From assembly GCF_002846415.1 (NCBI RefSeq), contig NZ_PJMX01000001.1, forward strand, positions 8,370,001 to 8,434,000: DNA of 64,000 bases, read 5' to 3'. How positions within the stretch are numbered: the first letter of the stretch is position 1; each line of letters begins with the position of its first letter. This DNA comes from Streptomyces sp. TLI_146. GTDB taxonomy: Bacteria > Actinomycetota > Actinomycetes > Streptomycetales > Streptomycetaceae. A program made the translations under genes and the position numbers. This document shows, one piece after another, positions 1-8,666 of this stretch. The notes under the pieces are model-generated. The model did not search any database. It was not told the origin of the DNA and was given only the letters and a program-made list of their open reading frames with translations.

Positions 1-153
1 GGCGGCGGCGAAGTGCGCGCCTCGGTGGACCCGGTCGGCAGCGCCAAGTTGCTGGTGGCGACGTGCCAAGGGCTGATGGTCGTGGGGAAGGCCAATCCCG
101 ATGAGGCGGTACTGCGCGCCATCGTCGACAGTGCCTTCGCCGTCCTCGCCTGA
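1..153 (+). CDS. TetR-family regulator, C-terminal fragment (cut by window edge)
   Basis: Frame 1 is open from base 1 and ends at the TGA at 151-153. The last 50 residues (including GSAKLLVATCQGLMVVGKAN) have the helical character and the 'LLVATCQGLMVVGK' pattern of the ligand-binding C-terminal domain of TetR-family repressors. The N-terminal HTH lies outside the window, so the family call rests on the C-terminal domain alone. The gene is followed by a terminator and then by an MDR oxidoreductase whose leader carries a palindrome. This is the usual arrangement of a TetR repressor beside its target gene, so control of that oxidoreductase is inferred, not shown. Confidence 0.7.
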   Translation, partial: GGGEVRASVDPVGSAKLLVATCQGLMVVGKANPDEAVLRAIVDSAFAVLA

Positions 154-219
154 CGACCCTTCCCTGACAGCCCCCTGACAGCCCTCGCCTGACGGCGCCT
201 GCCTGACCCCCCCGCTCAT

Positions 220-246
220 GAGCCACCGCATCCGGTGGCTCTTTTT
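220..246 (+). terminator. Rho-independent terminator
   Basis: GAGCCACCG (220-228) and CGGTGGCTC (233-241) form a stem around a four-base loop, followed directly by CTTTTT. It would end the TetR transcript 70 bases after its stop codon and separate it from the next gene. Confidence 0.85.
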
Positions 247-258
247 CGGACCCAATAG

Positions 259-274
259 TTGAATACCCATTCAA
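259..274. promoter_or_regulatory. Palindromic operator candidate (TTGAAT-N4-ATTCAA)
   Basis: TTGAATACCCATTCAA is a perfect 6-bp inverted repeat with a 4-bp spacer, ending 16 bases before the ATG of the oxidoreductase and touching its ribosome-binding region. Its size and position suit a dimeric repressor such as the TetR-type protein encoded just upstream. Binding is inferred. Confidence 0.5.
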
Positions 275-290
275 GAATGGAGTCTGCTTC

Positions 291-1271
291 ATGAAGGCCA
301 TCGTCATCTCCGCCTATGGCGGCCCCGAGGTACTGCGCATCACCGACCTGCCCGACCCCGTGCCCGATCAGGGAGAAGTGCTGATCCGGATCAAGGCGTT
401 CGGCCTCAACCATGCCGAGGCCTACATGCGCGCCGGAGCCTGGGGTGAGGTCGCGGCCGTCCCGGGGATCGAGTGCGCCGGGGTGGTCGAGGCCGACCCC
501 TCGGGCCAACTCGCCCCCGGAACGCGGGTCGTGGCGATCCTCGGCGGCATGGGCCGCACCCGAAACGGCAGCTACGCCGAACGGGTCACCGTACCGGCCA
601 CCAACGTGGTGCCGGTGAACTCCTCGCTGGGATGGGCCGAACTGGCGGCCGTGCCCGAGGTCTACGCGACAGCGTGGAACGGGCTGTTCGGCAACCTCGC
701 GCTGCGCCCCGGCGAGCGGGTCCTGGTCCGCGGAGCCACCTCCTCCCTCGGCCGGGCCGCCGTCAGCCTCGCCGTCGACCACGGTGTGCGAGTACTCGCC
801 ACCACCCGCAACCCCGCGCATGCGCAGCTCCTGAAGGAACTCGGCGCCGAGGACGTCCTCATCGACGACGGTCAGCTGGCCACCCAGGTCAGCACAGCCA
901 ACTACGCCGTGGACGCGGTGTTCGACGTTGTCGGCAACAACGTCCTGCGCGACTCCCTGGCCACGGTCCGCCCCCGCGGCCGGGTCTGCCAGCTCGGCTT
1001 CCTCGGCGGCTTCGACCCGGTACGCGACTTCGACCCGCTCACCGATCTCCCCACCGGTGTACAGCTCAGCTTCTTCGGTAGCGCCTTCGTCCTGGGAAGC
1101 CCCGAATTCCCGCTCGCCGACGTCCCCTTGGACGCGATCTACGCCAAGGTCGAGTCAGGAGCCCTGCCGCCAGGGCCGGCACGGATCTTCCGCTTCGACG
1201 AGATAGTCGAAGCCCACCGGGTCATGGAAGCAGGGGAGGCGTTGGGCAAGATGACCGTCATGGTCGACTGA
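291..1271 (+). CDS. MDR-family NAD(P)H oxidoreductase (quinone-reductase-like)
   Basis: This 326-residue protein is a full-length zinc-independent medium-chain dehydrogenase/reductase. An N-terminal GroES-like domain (YGGPEVLRI, 'GEVLIRIKAFGLNHAE', 'PGIECAGVVE') is followed by a Rossmann domain with a nucleotide-binding loop at about residues 144-155 (VRGATSSLGRAA). The family reduces quinones, enals or related small electrophiles with NADPH; the substrate here is unknown. No structural-zinc cysteine cluster is present. The ATG at 291 is preceded by AATGGAG, and the palindrome at 259-274 suggests repression by the adjacent TetR protein. Three residues at the end (MVD) match the usual MDR C-terminus, so the gene looks intact. 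Confidence 0.85.
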   Translation: MKAIVISAYGGPEVLRITDLPDPVPDQGEVLIRIKAFGLNHAEAYMRAGAWGEVAAVPGIECAGVVEADPSGQLAPGTRVVAILGGMGRTRNGSYAERVTVPATNVVPVNSSLGWAELAAVPEVYATAWNGLFGNLALRPGERVLVRGATSSLGRAAVSLAVDHGVRVLATTRNPAHAQLLKELGAEDVLIDDGQLATQVSTANYAVDAVFDVVGNNVLRDSLATVRPRGRVCQLGFLGGFDPVRDFDPLTDLPTGVQLSFFGSAFVLGSPEFPLADVPLDAIYAKVESGALPPGPARIFRFDEIVEAHRVMEAGEALGKMTVMVD

Positions 1272-1657
1272 GGCAGCCACCGCCCCCGCCCCCCGGCCTG
1301 CCGCACCGGCCCCCGTGACCACCCCCTCAAGCGGTACCTGAGTGCCATGGAGAGTTCGCGTCGTGGTGAAGCGGTGTGAGGCGTACGGGGTGGGGTGATG
1401 TGGTCGTGTCGTGTGCTTTTGGGCGGGGCGCGCCCGGTGTCTGTGGTGGCAAAAGTCTGTGATTACGGCGGAGTTGGTGATCGCGGGGACTCGGACCAGT
1501 GATAATCGCCTCGCCTGTGAGTTCCTCGCTCCTTGCGGAGGTTCCGACTGAGATGCGCGCGCCCGGGGCACTGATGTGCCGGTACTTCTCCGCCGCCCCG
1601 GGGCCGGAAGCAGGGACTCCACCCGCCATCCCCACCCCCTCACTCAGGAGAATCGCG
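1272..1657. other. Intergenic region, no gene
   Basis: No reading frame here has convincing coding character. GATAAT at 1501-1506 is a possible -10 element for the methyltransferase, but no well-spaced -35 accompanies it. Confidence 0.5.
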
Positions 1658-2521
1658 ATGATCGACGGTCTGAAGGTCCCCAAAGGTGTCGGGCAGACGG
1701 CGCTGGTCGTCGCCTGGATGCGGAAGATGGAGAGCCAGAGACCCGACGCCCTGTTCCAAGACCCTTTCGCTGACGCGCTGTTGAGGGTCATCGCCGAGGA
1801 CCCGTCCTTCGCCGAGGTGTCTGACATGGTCACCCGAGCGAGCAGCAGCACGCGCGAGTACCCCGCGTACTTCGCGGTACGCACCCGGTTCTTCGACGAC
1901 GAGTTGTTGAGCGCGATGCAGGCCGGGGTCCGGCAAGTCGTCACTCTGGCGGCCGGAGTGGATGGACGGACCGTCCGGTTGGACTGCCCGCCCGGAACGC
2001 GGTGGTATGAGCTCGACCTGCCGGACATGACGGCCTTCGCCGACGAGTTGATCGCCCGTTCGGGACTGGCCACCACCTGCGAACGCCGGGCAGTGGCCGC
2101 GGACTTGACCGCCAACTGGCCCGATGCGCTGCGCGAAGCGGGCTTCGACTCCACTCTGCCGACCGCCTGGCTGGTGGAGGGCCTGCTGATGTACCTCTCC
2201 GACGAAGCGGGGGATGTCCTGCTCGGCGAGCTGTCCGCGCTGTCTGCGCCGGGCAGTCGGATCATGCTGGAACAACTGGAGGCGGCGATGCTGGGGGAGG
2301 AGGGCGAACCCTCCCGTGAACGCCTAGCGTCGCAGGGCGCGCGCTGGCTGTCCGCCCGGGACGATCTGCAGTCATGGCTGGCAGGCCACGGTTGGCATGC
2401 CGAGGTCTATAGCGGAGCCGACCCTCGTATCGGGCACGGGCGCACTGTCTCCCGTCTGCCCGCCTGCTGGGTGGCAACCGGCACGTTGGGGGAGCGTGCG
2501 GAGTCCGACCTGGCTGGCTGA
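1658..2521 (+). CDS. Class I SAM-dependent methyltransferase (Ppm1/LCM-type)
   Basis: The ATG at 1658 follows AGGAG at 1646-1650, giving 287 residues. The start MIDGLKVPKGVGQTALVVAW and the segments 'DPFADALLRV', 'VRTRFFDDEL', 'VVTLAAGVDGRTVRLD' and 'WYELDLPDM' are those of the Ppm1/leucine-carboxyl-methyltransferase-like family, which is greatly expanded in actinobacteria and often linked to secondary or lipid metabolism. AAGVDGR at about residues 90-96 is the SAM-binding loop, and 'AWLVEGLLMYL' is the conserved motif after the core. A longer reading from 1499 is open but lacks coding character. Substrate unknown. Confidence 0.85.
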   Translation: MIDGLKVPKGVGQTALVVAWMRKMESQRPDALFQDPFADALLRVIAEDPSFAEVSDMVTRASSSTREYPAYFAVRTRFFDDELLSAMQAGVRQVVTLAAGVDGRTVRLDCPPGTRWYELDLPDMTAFADELIARSGLATTCERRAVAADLTANWPDALREAGFDSTLPTAWLVEGLLMYLSDEAGDVLLGELSALSAPGSRIMLEQLEAAMLGEEGEPSRERLASQGARWLSARDDLQSWLAGHGWHAEVYSGADPRIGHGRTVSRLPACWVATGTLGERAESDLAG

Positions 2522-2726
2522 AGCCCCCTCTGCGTAAGAGCGGACGTCAGTCATGGCGGCTCGCCGGGCTACATGGTGATCGGGTCGTGGATGTAGGTAT
2601 CGGCGACGACACACATCGGGCTGTCACGTTACGTAATCATCCGATGGCGTGTGGTGGTGGGACGTGTCAGGCTGACCTGGGATGTTTCTTCGTTCCGCTT
2701 CCCTCGTTGCTAGGAGTGAGTCCGGT

Positions 2727-2915
2727 ATGGGTATCAAGGACGAGATGCAGGCCAAGGCTCAGCAGGCCAAGGAGAAGCTTCAGGGCAAGCAGGACCAGGG
2801 CAGCCAGAGCGGCCGGAGCGAGCAGGAACGGCTCCGTCAGCGTGCGGACGAGGCCCGCCAGCAGGGCCAGCGGTCCTTCGACGACATCCAGGACGAGCTG
2901 GACGACCGCATCTGA
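2727..2915 (+). CDS. Small hydrophilic CsbD-like protein
   Basis: This 62-residue, highly charged, helix-rich protein has the pattern 'KDEMQAKAQQAKEKLQGK' followed by Gln/Arg/Glu-rich sequence and no hydrophobic segment. It resembles CsbD-like general-stress proteins, abundant in actinobacteria under osmotic or cell-wall stress, although the match is compositional more than motif-based. The ATG at 2727 has TAGGAG at 2711-2716. An in-frame upstream start at 2682 would add a segment without family resemblance. It stands alone; no stress-sigma promoter was found with confidence. Confidence 0.65.
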   Translation: MGIKDEMQAKAQQAKEKLQGKQDQGSQSGRSEQERLRQRADEARQQGQRSFDDIQDELDDRI

Positions 2916-3179
2916 CGTCCCCGTACCCCTGCCCCCGCCCTTGCGGATCGGGCGGATGCCTGGCCACGGCAGGTACGGGTTCTCGGTGCTCTCCACCTCA
3001 TGCGCTCGCTCGCCCCGATCACCTTCGGGGCGAGCGAGCGTGATTCCGCTGTCCTCCGTGTGTCCTCCGTGCCGCTCCTGTCAGCGCGTGGTGTGGCCAG
3101 CCCGGCAACAGCGCATGGGTGTGGTCGTCACCTGAAGAGTGGTTCAACTCGACGGTGGGCTGGCCGCGTAGGGGTTCGG

Positions 3180-3629
3180 CAGCTCCGTGCTGCCAACATG
3201 CTCGCCGACGAGCTCGGCAGCGTGGCGGTGTCGGTCGACTACCGCCACGCCCCCGAGACCCCGCACCCCGGCCCGCTCCACGACTGCTACGCCGCCCCGA
3301 TCCGGACCTCGGTCGGCAACACCTTCGGCTGGGAGAGCCTGTTCGGCCAGCCGCCCGGCAGTGCCAGCACCCCGGAGTACGCCGTAGCGGCCCGCGCGAA
3401 GGACCTGTCCGGCCTGGCCCCGGCATTCCTGGCCGTCGGCGCCCTGGACCTGCTGCTCGACGAGTCCGTGGAGTACGCCACAGAGTTGCTGCGCGCCGGA
3501 GTCCCCACCGAGCTGCACGGCTACCCCGGCGCACCGCACGGCATCGGCACCTCGACCGGCCGCCCGGCCACCAGTGTGGACCAGGAGCTGAAGGCCACGC
3601 TGAAGCAGGCGTTCACCGTCCAGAAGTGA
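3180..3629 (+). pseudogene. Alpha/beta hydrolase (HSL family), both ends of the core deleted
   Basis: The frame ending at 3629 carries 'SVAVSVDYRHAPETPHPGPL' and then, after DCYAAP, jumps directly to 'NTFGWESLFGQPPGSASTPEYAVAARAKDLSGLAPAFLAVGALDLLLDE' and 'GVPTELHGYPGAPHG'. These are the middle and C-terminal parts of an acyl-hydrolase of the hormone-sensitive-lipase family. The oxyanion HGGG region is absent upstream. The whole nucleophile-elbow segment (GxSxGG) and about 70 residues around it are missing between DCYAAP and NTFGW. The C-terminal Asp (ALDLLLDE) and His (GAPHG) of the triad remain. Without the serine the product cannot be an active esterase, so this is read as a decayed gene. 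Confidence 0.75.
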
Positions 3630-3721
3630 CCCACCGCCGAAACCGCCGGCCCGACGGCCTCGCTGTGCCACCTCATCCCCATCGGGGCGGACCGTCTCCG
3701 ACCCCGCGCCACCCCACGCGC

Positions 3722-3892
3722 TTCTTCCAGGTACGGGGCGAGGTCGTGGACACCACGACCGAAGGCGCCGTCGACCACATCGAGGACCTGGCCCAGCGCT
3801 ACCTCGGCCGCCCCTACTCGTGGTTCGGCGGCCCGGACGAGGTACGGGTGAAGTTCACCGTCAAGCCGTGCCAGGTGAGCCGTACCCCCTGA
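3722..3892 (+). pseudogene. C-terminal remnant of a PPOX-class F420-dependent oxidase
   Basis: About 55 codons ending in TGA at 3890-3892 encode 'VRGEVVDTTTEGAVDHIEDL', 'AQRYLGRPYSWFGGPDEVRV' and then KFTVKPCQVS. This matches the C-terminal barrel strand and helix of pyridoxamine-5'-phosphate-oxidase-like F420 enzymes. The N-terminal two thirds, including the cofactor-binding region, are not present in any frame upstream, where the hydrolase remnant lies instead. It is a second gene fragment next to the first, which suggests a deletion hot-spot. Confidence 0.6.
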
Positions 3893-3931
3893 CCGACGAA
3901 CCGACCAGCTGCCCGGCCCGAAGGACTACCG

Positions 3932-5245
3932 ATGACGCACGACGCACCTTCACTCTTCGAGGACGAGTCGGCACGTCCGCTGGCGGACCGGCTGCGCCCC
4001 CGGAATCTCGGTGAAGTCGTGGGCCAGGAACACCTGTTGGCGCCCGAAGCGCCGATCGGCCGCATGATCGCCCAGGAGCGGCTGGTCTCGATGATCCTTT
4101 GGGGCCCACCCGGCTGCGGCAAGACCACCATCGCCCGACTCCTGGCCGAGCAGACCCGACTCGCCTTCGAGCCGTTGTCAGCGACGTTCTCGGGCGTCGC
4201 CGACCTGCGGAAGGTCTTCCAGACCGCCACCCGACGCCGCCAGATCGGCCAGGGCACCCTGCTGTTCGTCGACGAGATCCACCGCTTCAACCGCTCCCAG
4301 CAGGACAGCTTCCTGCCCTACGTCGAGGACGGCACCGTCGTCCTGGTCGGCGCGACCACCGAGAACCCGAGCTTCGAACTCAACGGTTCCCTGCTGTCCC
4401 GCTGCCAGGTCTACGTCCTGCGGCGCCTCGACGACGCGGCCCTGGACACTCTGATCGCCCGGGCCGAAGACCTCGCCGGCCGCACACTGCCCCTCACCGA
4501 CGACGCCCGCCAGGCCCTCACCGCCATGGCGGACGGTGACGGCCGCTACCTGCTCAACATGGCCGAACAGCTCCAGTCGCTCCCCGCCGACACCGAGCCG
4601 CTGGACGTCACCGCCCTCACCGCCCAGGTCCACAAGCGCGCCCCGCAGTACGACAAAAAGCAGGACAGCCACTACAACCCCATCTCGGCCCTGCACAAGT
4701 CGATGCGCGGATCCGACCCGGACGCCGCCCTGTACTGGCTGGCCCGGATGCTGGAGGGCGGCGAGGACCCCCGCTTCATCGCCCGCCGCATCACCCGCTT
4801 CGCCACCGAGGACATCGGCATGGCCGACCCCCAGGCGGTCCAGCAGACCCTGACCGCCTGGCAGGTGTACGAACGCCTCGGCTCCCCGGAGGGCGAACTC
4901 GCCCTCGCCCAGGCCGTGGTGTACCTGGCCACCGCCCCCAAGTCGGTCTCCGTGTACCGGGGCTTCGGCGCCGCACAGCAGCGTGCCCGCCAGACCGGCT
5001 CCCTCCTGCCACCGGCCCACATCCTCAACGCCCCCACCGGCCTGATGAAGAACCTCGGCTACGGCGAGAACTACCAGTACGACCCCGACACCGCCAACGG
5101 CTTCTCCGGCGCCGACTACTTCCCCGACGACATGGACCGCGAAGTCTTCTACCAGCCCACCCAGCAGGGTTACGAAGCCCAAGTCAGCCAACGGCTGGAG
5201 CGCTGGTCCGAACTGCGCGCCCGCCAGAAGGGACTCGAGACGTGA
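3932..5245 (+). CDS. rarA: Replication-associated recombination protein RarA (MgsA/WRNIP1 family AAA+ ATPase)
   Basis: At 437 residues this is normal RarA length. Walker A is GPPGCGKT at residues 58-65, Walker B is LLFVDEIHRFN near residue 110, and sensor sequence GATTENPSFE follows. The C-terminal tetramerisation region contains 'YNPISALHKSMRGSDPDAAL', 'RFATEDIGMADP' and 'NYQYDPD', all characteristic. RarA acts on stalled replication forks as a clamp-loader-like ATPase on DNA ends. In Streptomyces a rarA copy usually lies by alaS; no alaS is seen here, so this may be a second paralogue. No clear Shine-Dalgarno precedes the ATG at 3932, though GAAGGAC at about 3919-3926 could serve. Confidence 0.9.
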   Translation: MTHDAPSLFEDESARPLADRLRPRNLGEVVGQEHLLAPEAPIGRMIAQERLVSMILWGPPGCGKTTIARLLAEQTRLAFEPLSATFSGVADLRKVFQTATRRRQIGQGTLLFVDEIHRFNRSQQDSFLPYVEDGTVVLVGATTENPSFELNGSLLSRCQVYVLRRLDDAALDTLIARAEDLAGRTLPLTDDARQALTAMADGDGRYLLNMAEQLQSLPADTEPLDVTALTAQVHKRAPQYDKKQDSHYNPISALHKSMRGSDPDAALYWLARMLEGGEDPRFIARRITRFATEDIGMADPQAVQQTLTAWQVYERLGSPEGELALAQAVVYLATAPKSVSVYRGFGAAQQRARQTGSLLPPAHILNAPTGLMKNLGYGENYQYDPDTANGFSGADYFPDDMDREVFYQPTQQGYEAQVSQRLERWSELRARQKGLET

Positions 5246-5615
5246 GACCCAGCGGCAGAACGGGGGAGCCAAAACGGATCGCAGCGACGGCGGCTGCGCC
5301 AGGGAGGACGCCTTCCTTCACGCTCCAGGACCCTGCTGGCGGGACCGGAAGCCAGCGAGCCCCGGCCACCGCCCGTCTGTACGTCGGGCAATCCGCTGCT
5401 GCTGTGGATGCGGGTGCGGTTAATGGCGTCGTCGAACACGTGGACGTACGGCGGTGCCCCGGTGCCACCGCCGACGCCGACGATCAGGCACTCCTCGGGA
5501 TCAGCGCCCCGCCGCCTCTGGCAGGCAGTGGCTCGGCGCACACGCCGAACACCTCAATCGCGCCCTCCCCCGCGGCCTGTGTGAAGGGTTCCGTTGTACC
5601 GGGTGCTGACAGCGG
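5246..5615. other. Convergent intergenic region, no gene
   Basis: This region lies between the ends of rarA and the minus-strand gene at 5616. Reading frames cross it on both strands but none shows family resemblance or a ribosome-binding site. Confidence 0.5.
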
Positions 5616-6140
5616 CTACTTCGGTCCCCACCAGGCTGGTGACACGTCGATGGACCACACGTTGCCCACCTGGAGGCCGTCTGGATCGGGGTCGCCCGTC
5701 CCGTAGGGGTCGGGGTCGACGACGACGTGGATGCGGGCACCGGACTCGGGCACGCGATAGCGGTGCATGTCGCGCGAAGTGTGGTCGAGTTCGACGGTGT
5801 GGCCCCGGGCCATGAGGGCGGCCCGCAGTTCTTCGAACGGAGCTCTGGGCTCGAAGATCCCGAACTGTTGGGAGAGCGGTGACGGCACCGTGCTCGGAGA
5901 CTGGTCGTGAATCAGCCGGTGGATCTGGACGCCGAAGCCGAAGCAGGACATCTGCCCCTGCCGGTCCGGTGAGAAGTTCACTTCCACGAGCCCGTAGTCC
6001 CGCCGCAGCAGGCCGCCCTCGGGGACATCGACATAGTCGGCGCCCACCGCGGCTTCCCAGCCGTCGGGGCCGGCGCCGATTCCTGCGCCGAGGGCGTCGC
6101 AGTGGGTGGCGACATGGGCGTAGAAGCCCAGAGCGGACAC
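5616..6140 (-). CDS. Conserved hypothetical cytosolic protein
   Basis: The 174-residue product begins MSALGFYAHVATHCDALGA and contains 'LLRRDYGLVEVNFSPD', 'SCFGFGVQIHRL' and 'GNVWSIDVSPAWWGPK'. I recognise the general pattern of an actinobacterial family of unknown function with alternating beta strands and a 'RRDYGLLE' core, reminiscent of small immunity-type proteins. No catalytic motif, signal peptide or membrane segment is visible. It stands alone, convergent with rarA and divergent from the ribonuclease gene. Start choice is uncertain because no strong ribosome-binding site precedes it. Confidence 0.6.
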   Translation of the reverse strand: MSALGFYAHVATHCDALGAGIGAGPDGWEAAVGADYVDVPEGGLLRRDYGLVEVNFSPDRQGQMSCFGFGVQIHRLIHDQSPSTVPSPLSQQFGIFEPRAPFEELRAALMARGHTVELDHTSRDMHRYRVPESGARIHVVVDPDPYGTGDPDPDGLQVGNVWSIDVSPAWWGPK

Positions 6141-6423
6141 CCGCTGGCCTCCTCAAATCGTATGGACGAAGCGAGCCCCAACCCTATCGACGTCATTTCC
6201 GATCGCCCAATGCTCTGACCTGCGCGATCAACCCGACAGGACAGGTCAGGCAGGCGCGGGACGGACAGCGTCCTCCGGCTGGCGTTGCGGTGTTCGGAGC
6301 GCCCGGTTGACGCGTGAGCGCTTGGCCAAGACTGGACATCACCCCCGCATCCTCAGCGGCGACGGCACCGCTCGCGTGTCCCCACCCGGACCCGCTCACC
6401 GCGCCCGTCCGTGGCCCCCGCCC

Positions 6424-6438
6424 TACGCTCGGGGCATG
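6424..6438 (+). promoter_or_regulatory. -10 box of a leaderless transcript (TACGCT)
   Basis: TACGCT (6424-6429) fits TAnnnT and lies six bases before the ATG at 6436. There is no Shine-Dalgarno between them. This is the standard geometry of leaderless actinobacterial mRNAs and supports the 6436 start over the upstream in-frame codon at 6307. Confidence 0.55.
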
Positions 6439-7893
6439 AGACGCCGCCCGATGCACATGTCCGACGAGGCCCTGGACACCCTGCGCGCCGCGCTGGTGGA
6501 ACTTCGGACGGAGCTGAAGGTTCCCCTTGCCTTCCCCAAGCGCGTACTCAAAGCGGCCGACAATGCCGCGGCACATCCGACCCTGCCCGACAAGGACGCC
6601 AGGCAGCTGCCGTTCTTCACGATCGACCAGCGGACCTCGAAGGACCTCGACCAGGCCATGCACCTGGAGCGGCGGCCCGGCGGCGGCTACCGCGTGTACT
6701 ACGCGATCGCGGACGTGGCGGCCTTCGTCAAGCCCGGCGGCCCGCTGGACGTCGAGGCGCACGACCGGATCGAGACGCTGTACTTCCCCGACCTCAAGGT
6801 GCCCCTGCACCCGCCCGTCCTCTCGGAGGACAAGGCCAGCCTGCTGCCGAACCAGGACCGCCCCGCCCTGCTGTGGCAGCACGACCTCGACGCCTACGGC
6901 AACGTGACCGACTCGTCCGTGAGCCGGGCCATGATCCGCAGCCAGGCCCAGTACGACTACGCCGGCGCCCAGCAGGCCATCGACAACGGCACGGCCGCGG
7001 AGTCCCTCGCCCTGCTGCGCGAGATCGGCAAGCTGCGGGAGGCCGTCGAGATCGCGCGCGGCGGCATCTCGGTGAACCTGCCGGACCAGGAGGTCACCAC
7101 CCTCGATGACGGATCGTTCCAGCTGCGCTATGTGGCGACGCTTCCGGTGGAGGGCTGGAACGAGCAGATCTCCCTCATGACCGGGATGTCCGCGGCCCAG
7201 ATCATGCTCGACACCGGTACCGGGATCCTGCGGACCCAGAAGGAGCAGGCCGATCAGAGCGTGGTCAAGCGCCTGCACGACATCGCGAAGGCCCTGGGCA
7301 TCGACTGGCGGCCCGGTATCTCGTACGCGACGCTGGTCCGCAAGCTCGATTCGAAGAAGCAGACCCACATGGCCTTCCTCAGCGAGGCCACCGGCACGAT
7401 GCTCAAGTCGGAGTACACCGTCTTCCGCGACAACCAGAAACCGGCGTACGCGATGCACGCGGCGATCGCGGCCCCGTACGCCCATTGCACGGCTCCGCTG
7501 CGGCGCCTGGTCGACCGGTACACCGGTGAGCTGTGCGTGGCGGCGTGCTCGGACACGGCCCCGCCGAGTTGGGTGCTCGACGCCCTGTACTGCATCCCGT
7601 GCGACACGGCACGGGGAAAGAGCGGCCTGGCGGACCGGCAGACCGTGGACCTGGCCGAGGCCGCGGTCCTCATGCACCGCGAGGGCGAGGTGTTCGACGC
7701 CGCGGTCATCGACACCGACGCCGAGCGGGGCAAGCCGCGCGAGGGCAAGGTCTTCCTGGCCGACCCCGCCGTGCTGGCCAAGGTCGAGTCGACCAACGGC
7801 CTGGATCTCCAGCTCGGATCCAGCGTCAGGGCCACGCTCAAGCGGGCGGACCCCTCCGCGGACGGGGACAAGGTCCTCTTCACCGTGCCCTAG
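6436..7893 (+). CDS. RNB-domain ribonuclease (RNase II/R-like)
   Basis: This 485-residue protein has an RNB exoribonuclease catalytic domain. FFTIDQRTSKDLDQAM at residues 60-74 supplies the metal-binding aspartates (D64, D70, D72), and 'YYAIADVAAFV', 'ETLYFPDLKVPL', 'NLPDQEV' and 'YAHCTAPLRRLVDRY' follow in family order. The protein degrades RNA 3' to 5' with Mg2+. It lacks the N-terminal cold-shock domains and the C-terminal S1 domain of E. coli RNase II/R, which is usual for the short actinobacterial form. It is followed 240 bases later by a cold-shock protein gene. The start is set by the TACGCT box just upstream. Confidence 0.88.
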   Translation: MRRRPMHMSDEALDTLRAALVELRTELKVPLAFPKRVLKAADNAAAHPTLPDKDARQLPFFTIDQRTSKDLDQAMHLERRPGGGYRVYYAIADVAAFVKPGGPLDVEAHDRIETLYFPDLKVPLHPPVLSEDKASLLPNQDRPALLWQHDLDAYGNVTDSSVSRAMIRSQAQYDYAGAQQAIDNGTAAESLALLREIGKLREAVEIARGGISVNLPDQEVTTLDDGSFQLRYVATLPVEGWNEQISLMTGMSAAQIMLDTGTGILRTQKEQADQSVVKRLHDIAKALGIDWRPGISYATLVRKLDSKKQTHMAFLSEATGTMLKSEYTVFRDNQKPAYAMHAAIAAPYAHCTAPLRRLVDRYTGELCVAACSDTAPPSWVLDALYCIPCDTARGKSGLADRQTVDLAEAAVLMHREGEVFDAAVIDTDAERGKPREGKVFLADPAVLAKVESTNGLDLQLGSSVRATLKRADPSADGDKVLFTVP

Positions 7894-8133
7894 ATCCGGT
7901 CCCACATCGCACCGGCGATCACTAACCCGCTCGGGCCCCGCCAAGTGCTGGCGGCACAGACTGCAGGCCCCGGCTGCTCAGACCCGCAGTCCCTGCTCTC
8001 TCCGCCGGGAGAACGGGGTCATTTCAGGGTTTCGGCCGTTTGGGTAGTCGGGCGAACACTCTGTGTGTCACGATCATCGTCGGCTCGCCGGTGAGCGATG
8101 ACCGAACTGCCTTTGTGATGAAGGGATATGAAC

Positions 8134-8346
8134 GTGGCCGAGCGCCAGAACGGCACGGTGAAGTGGTTCAACGATGAGAAGGGCTACGGCTTCATCACGC
8201 CGGAGTCCGGACCCGATCTGTTCGTCCACTTCCGGGCGATCCAGGGGAACGGCTTCAAATCCCTGAAGGAGGGCCAGAAGGTGACCTTCGTGGCGGTCCA
8301 GGGTCAGAAGGGGGCGCAGGCCGACGAGGTCCAGCCCGAGGCGTAG
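8134..8346 (+). CDS. Cold-shock protein (CspA family)
   Basis: The 70-residue OB-fold nucleic-acid chaperone contains NGTVKWFNDEKGYGFITPE (RNP1 = KGYGFITP) and DLFVHF (RNP2), the two RNA-binding motifs. It melts secondary structure in RNA. AAGGGA at 8121-8126 sits one base from the ATG at 8128 but seven bases from the GTG at 8134, so the GTG is preferred; the alternative adds two residues (MN). It is slightly longer at the C-terminus (QGQKGAQADEVQPEA) than the 67-residue standard. Confidence 0.9.
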   Translation: MAERQNGTVKWFNDEKGYGFITPESGPDLFVHFRAIQGNGFKSLKEGQKVTFVAVQGQKGAQADEVQPEA

Positions 8347-8666
8347 GAGCGCCTGTGACGCTGTCCGGCCTCAATCTGCATGCTTGGGGCCGGACACTCT
8401 CTGTTCAGGGGCGAGGCGCGACTGAGTCTGGGCCAAGTCCCCTCGCCTGCCCGGGGCGTGGCGGTGGCCGGGTCGGGACGACGCAACCGTTGCCTCCGCA
8501 CCGTCCGCCTTCGGTAAGGGCGAGGGACGGTCTTCCACCTCCAGCAGACCTCCAGCAGACCTCCAGAAGACACCGCCCTTTGCCGCTGGGTGAGGGAGCG
8601 CCGGGCATCCTGGCGCTGCTGCTGGGGCTGTGGTTGTCTCAAGGTCCGACGGCTAGGGGGTGTCAC

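Noticed and set aside
6193..7944. Minus-strand open frame of about 580 codons opposite the RNB ribonuclease
   Set aside because: It is an antisense reading of a conserved enzyme gene; composition is typical of antisense frames and it lacks a start signal.
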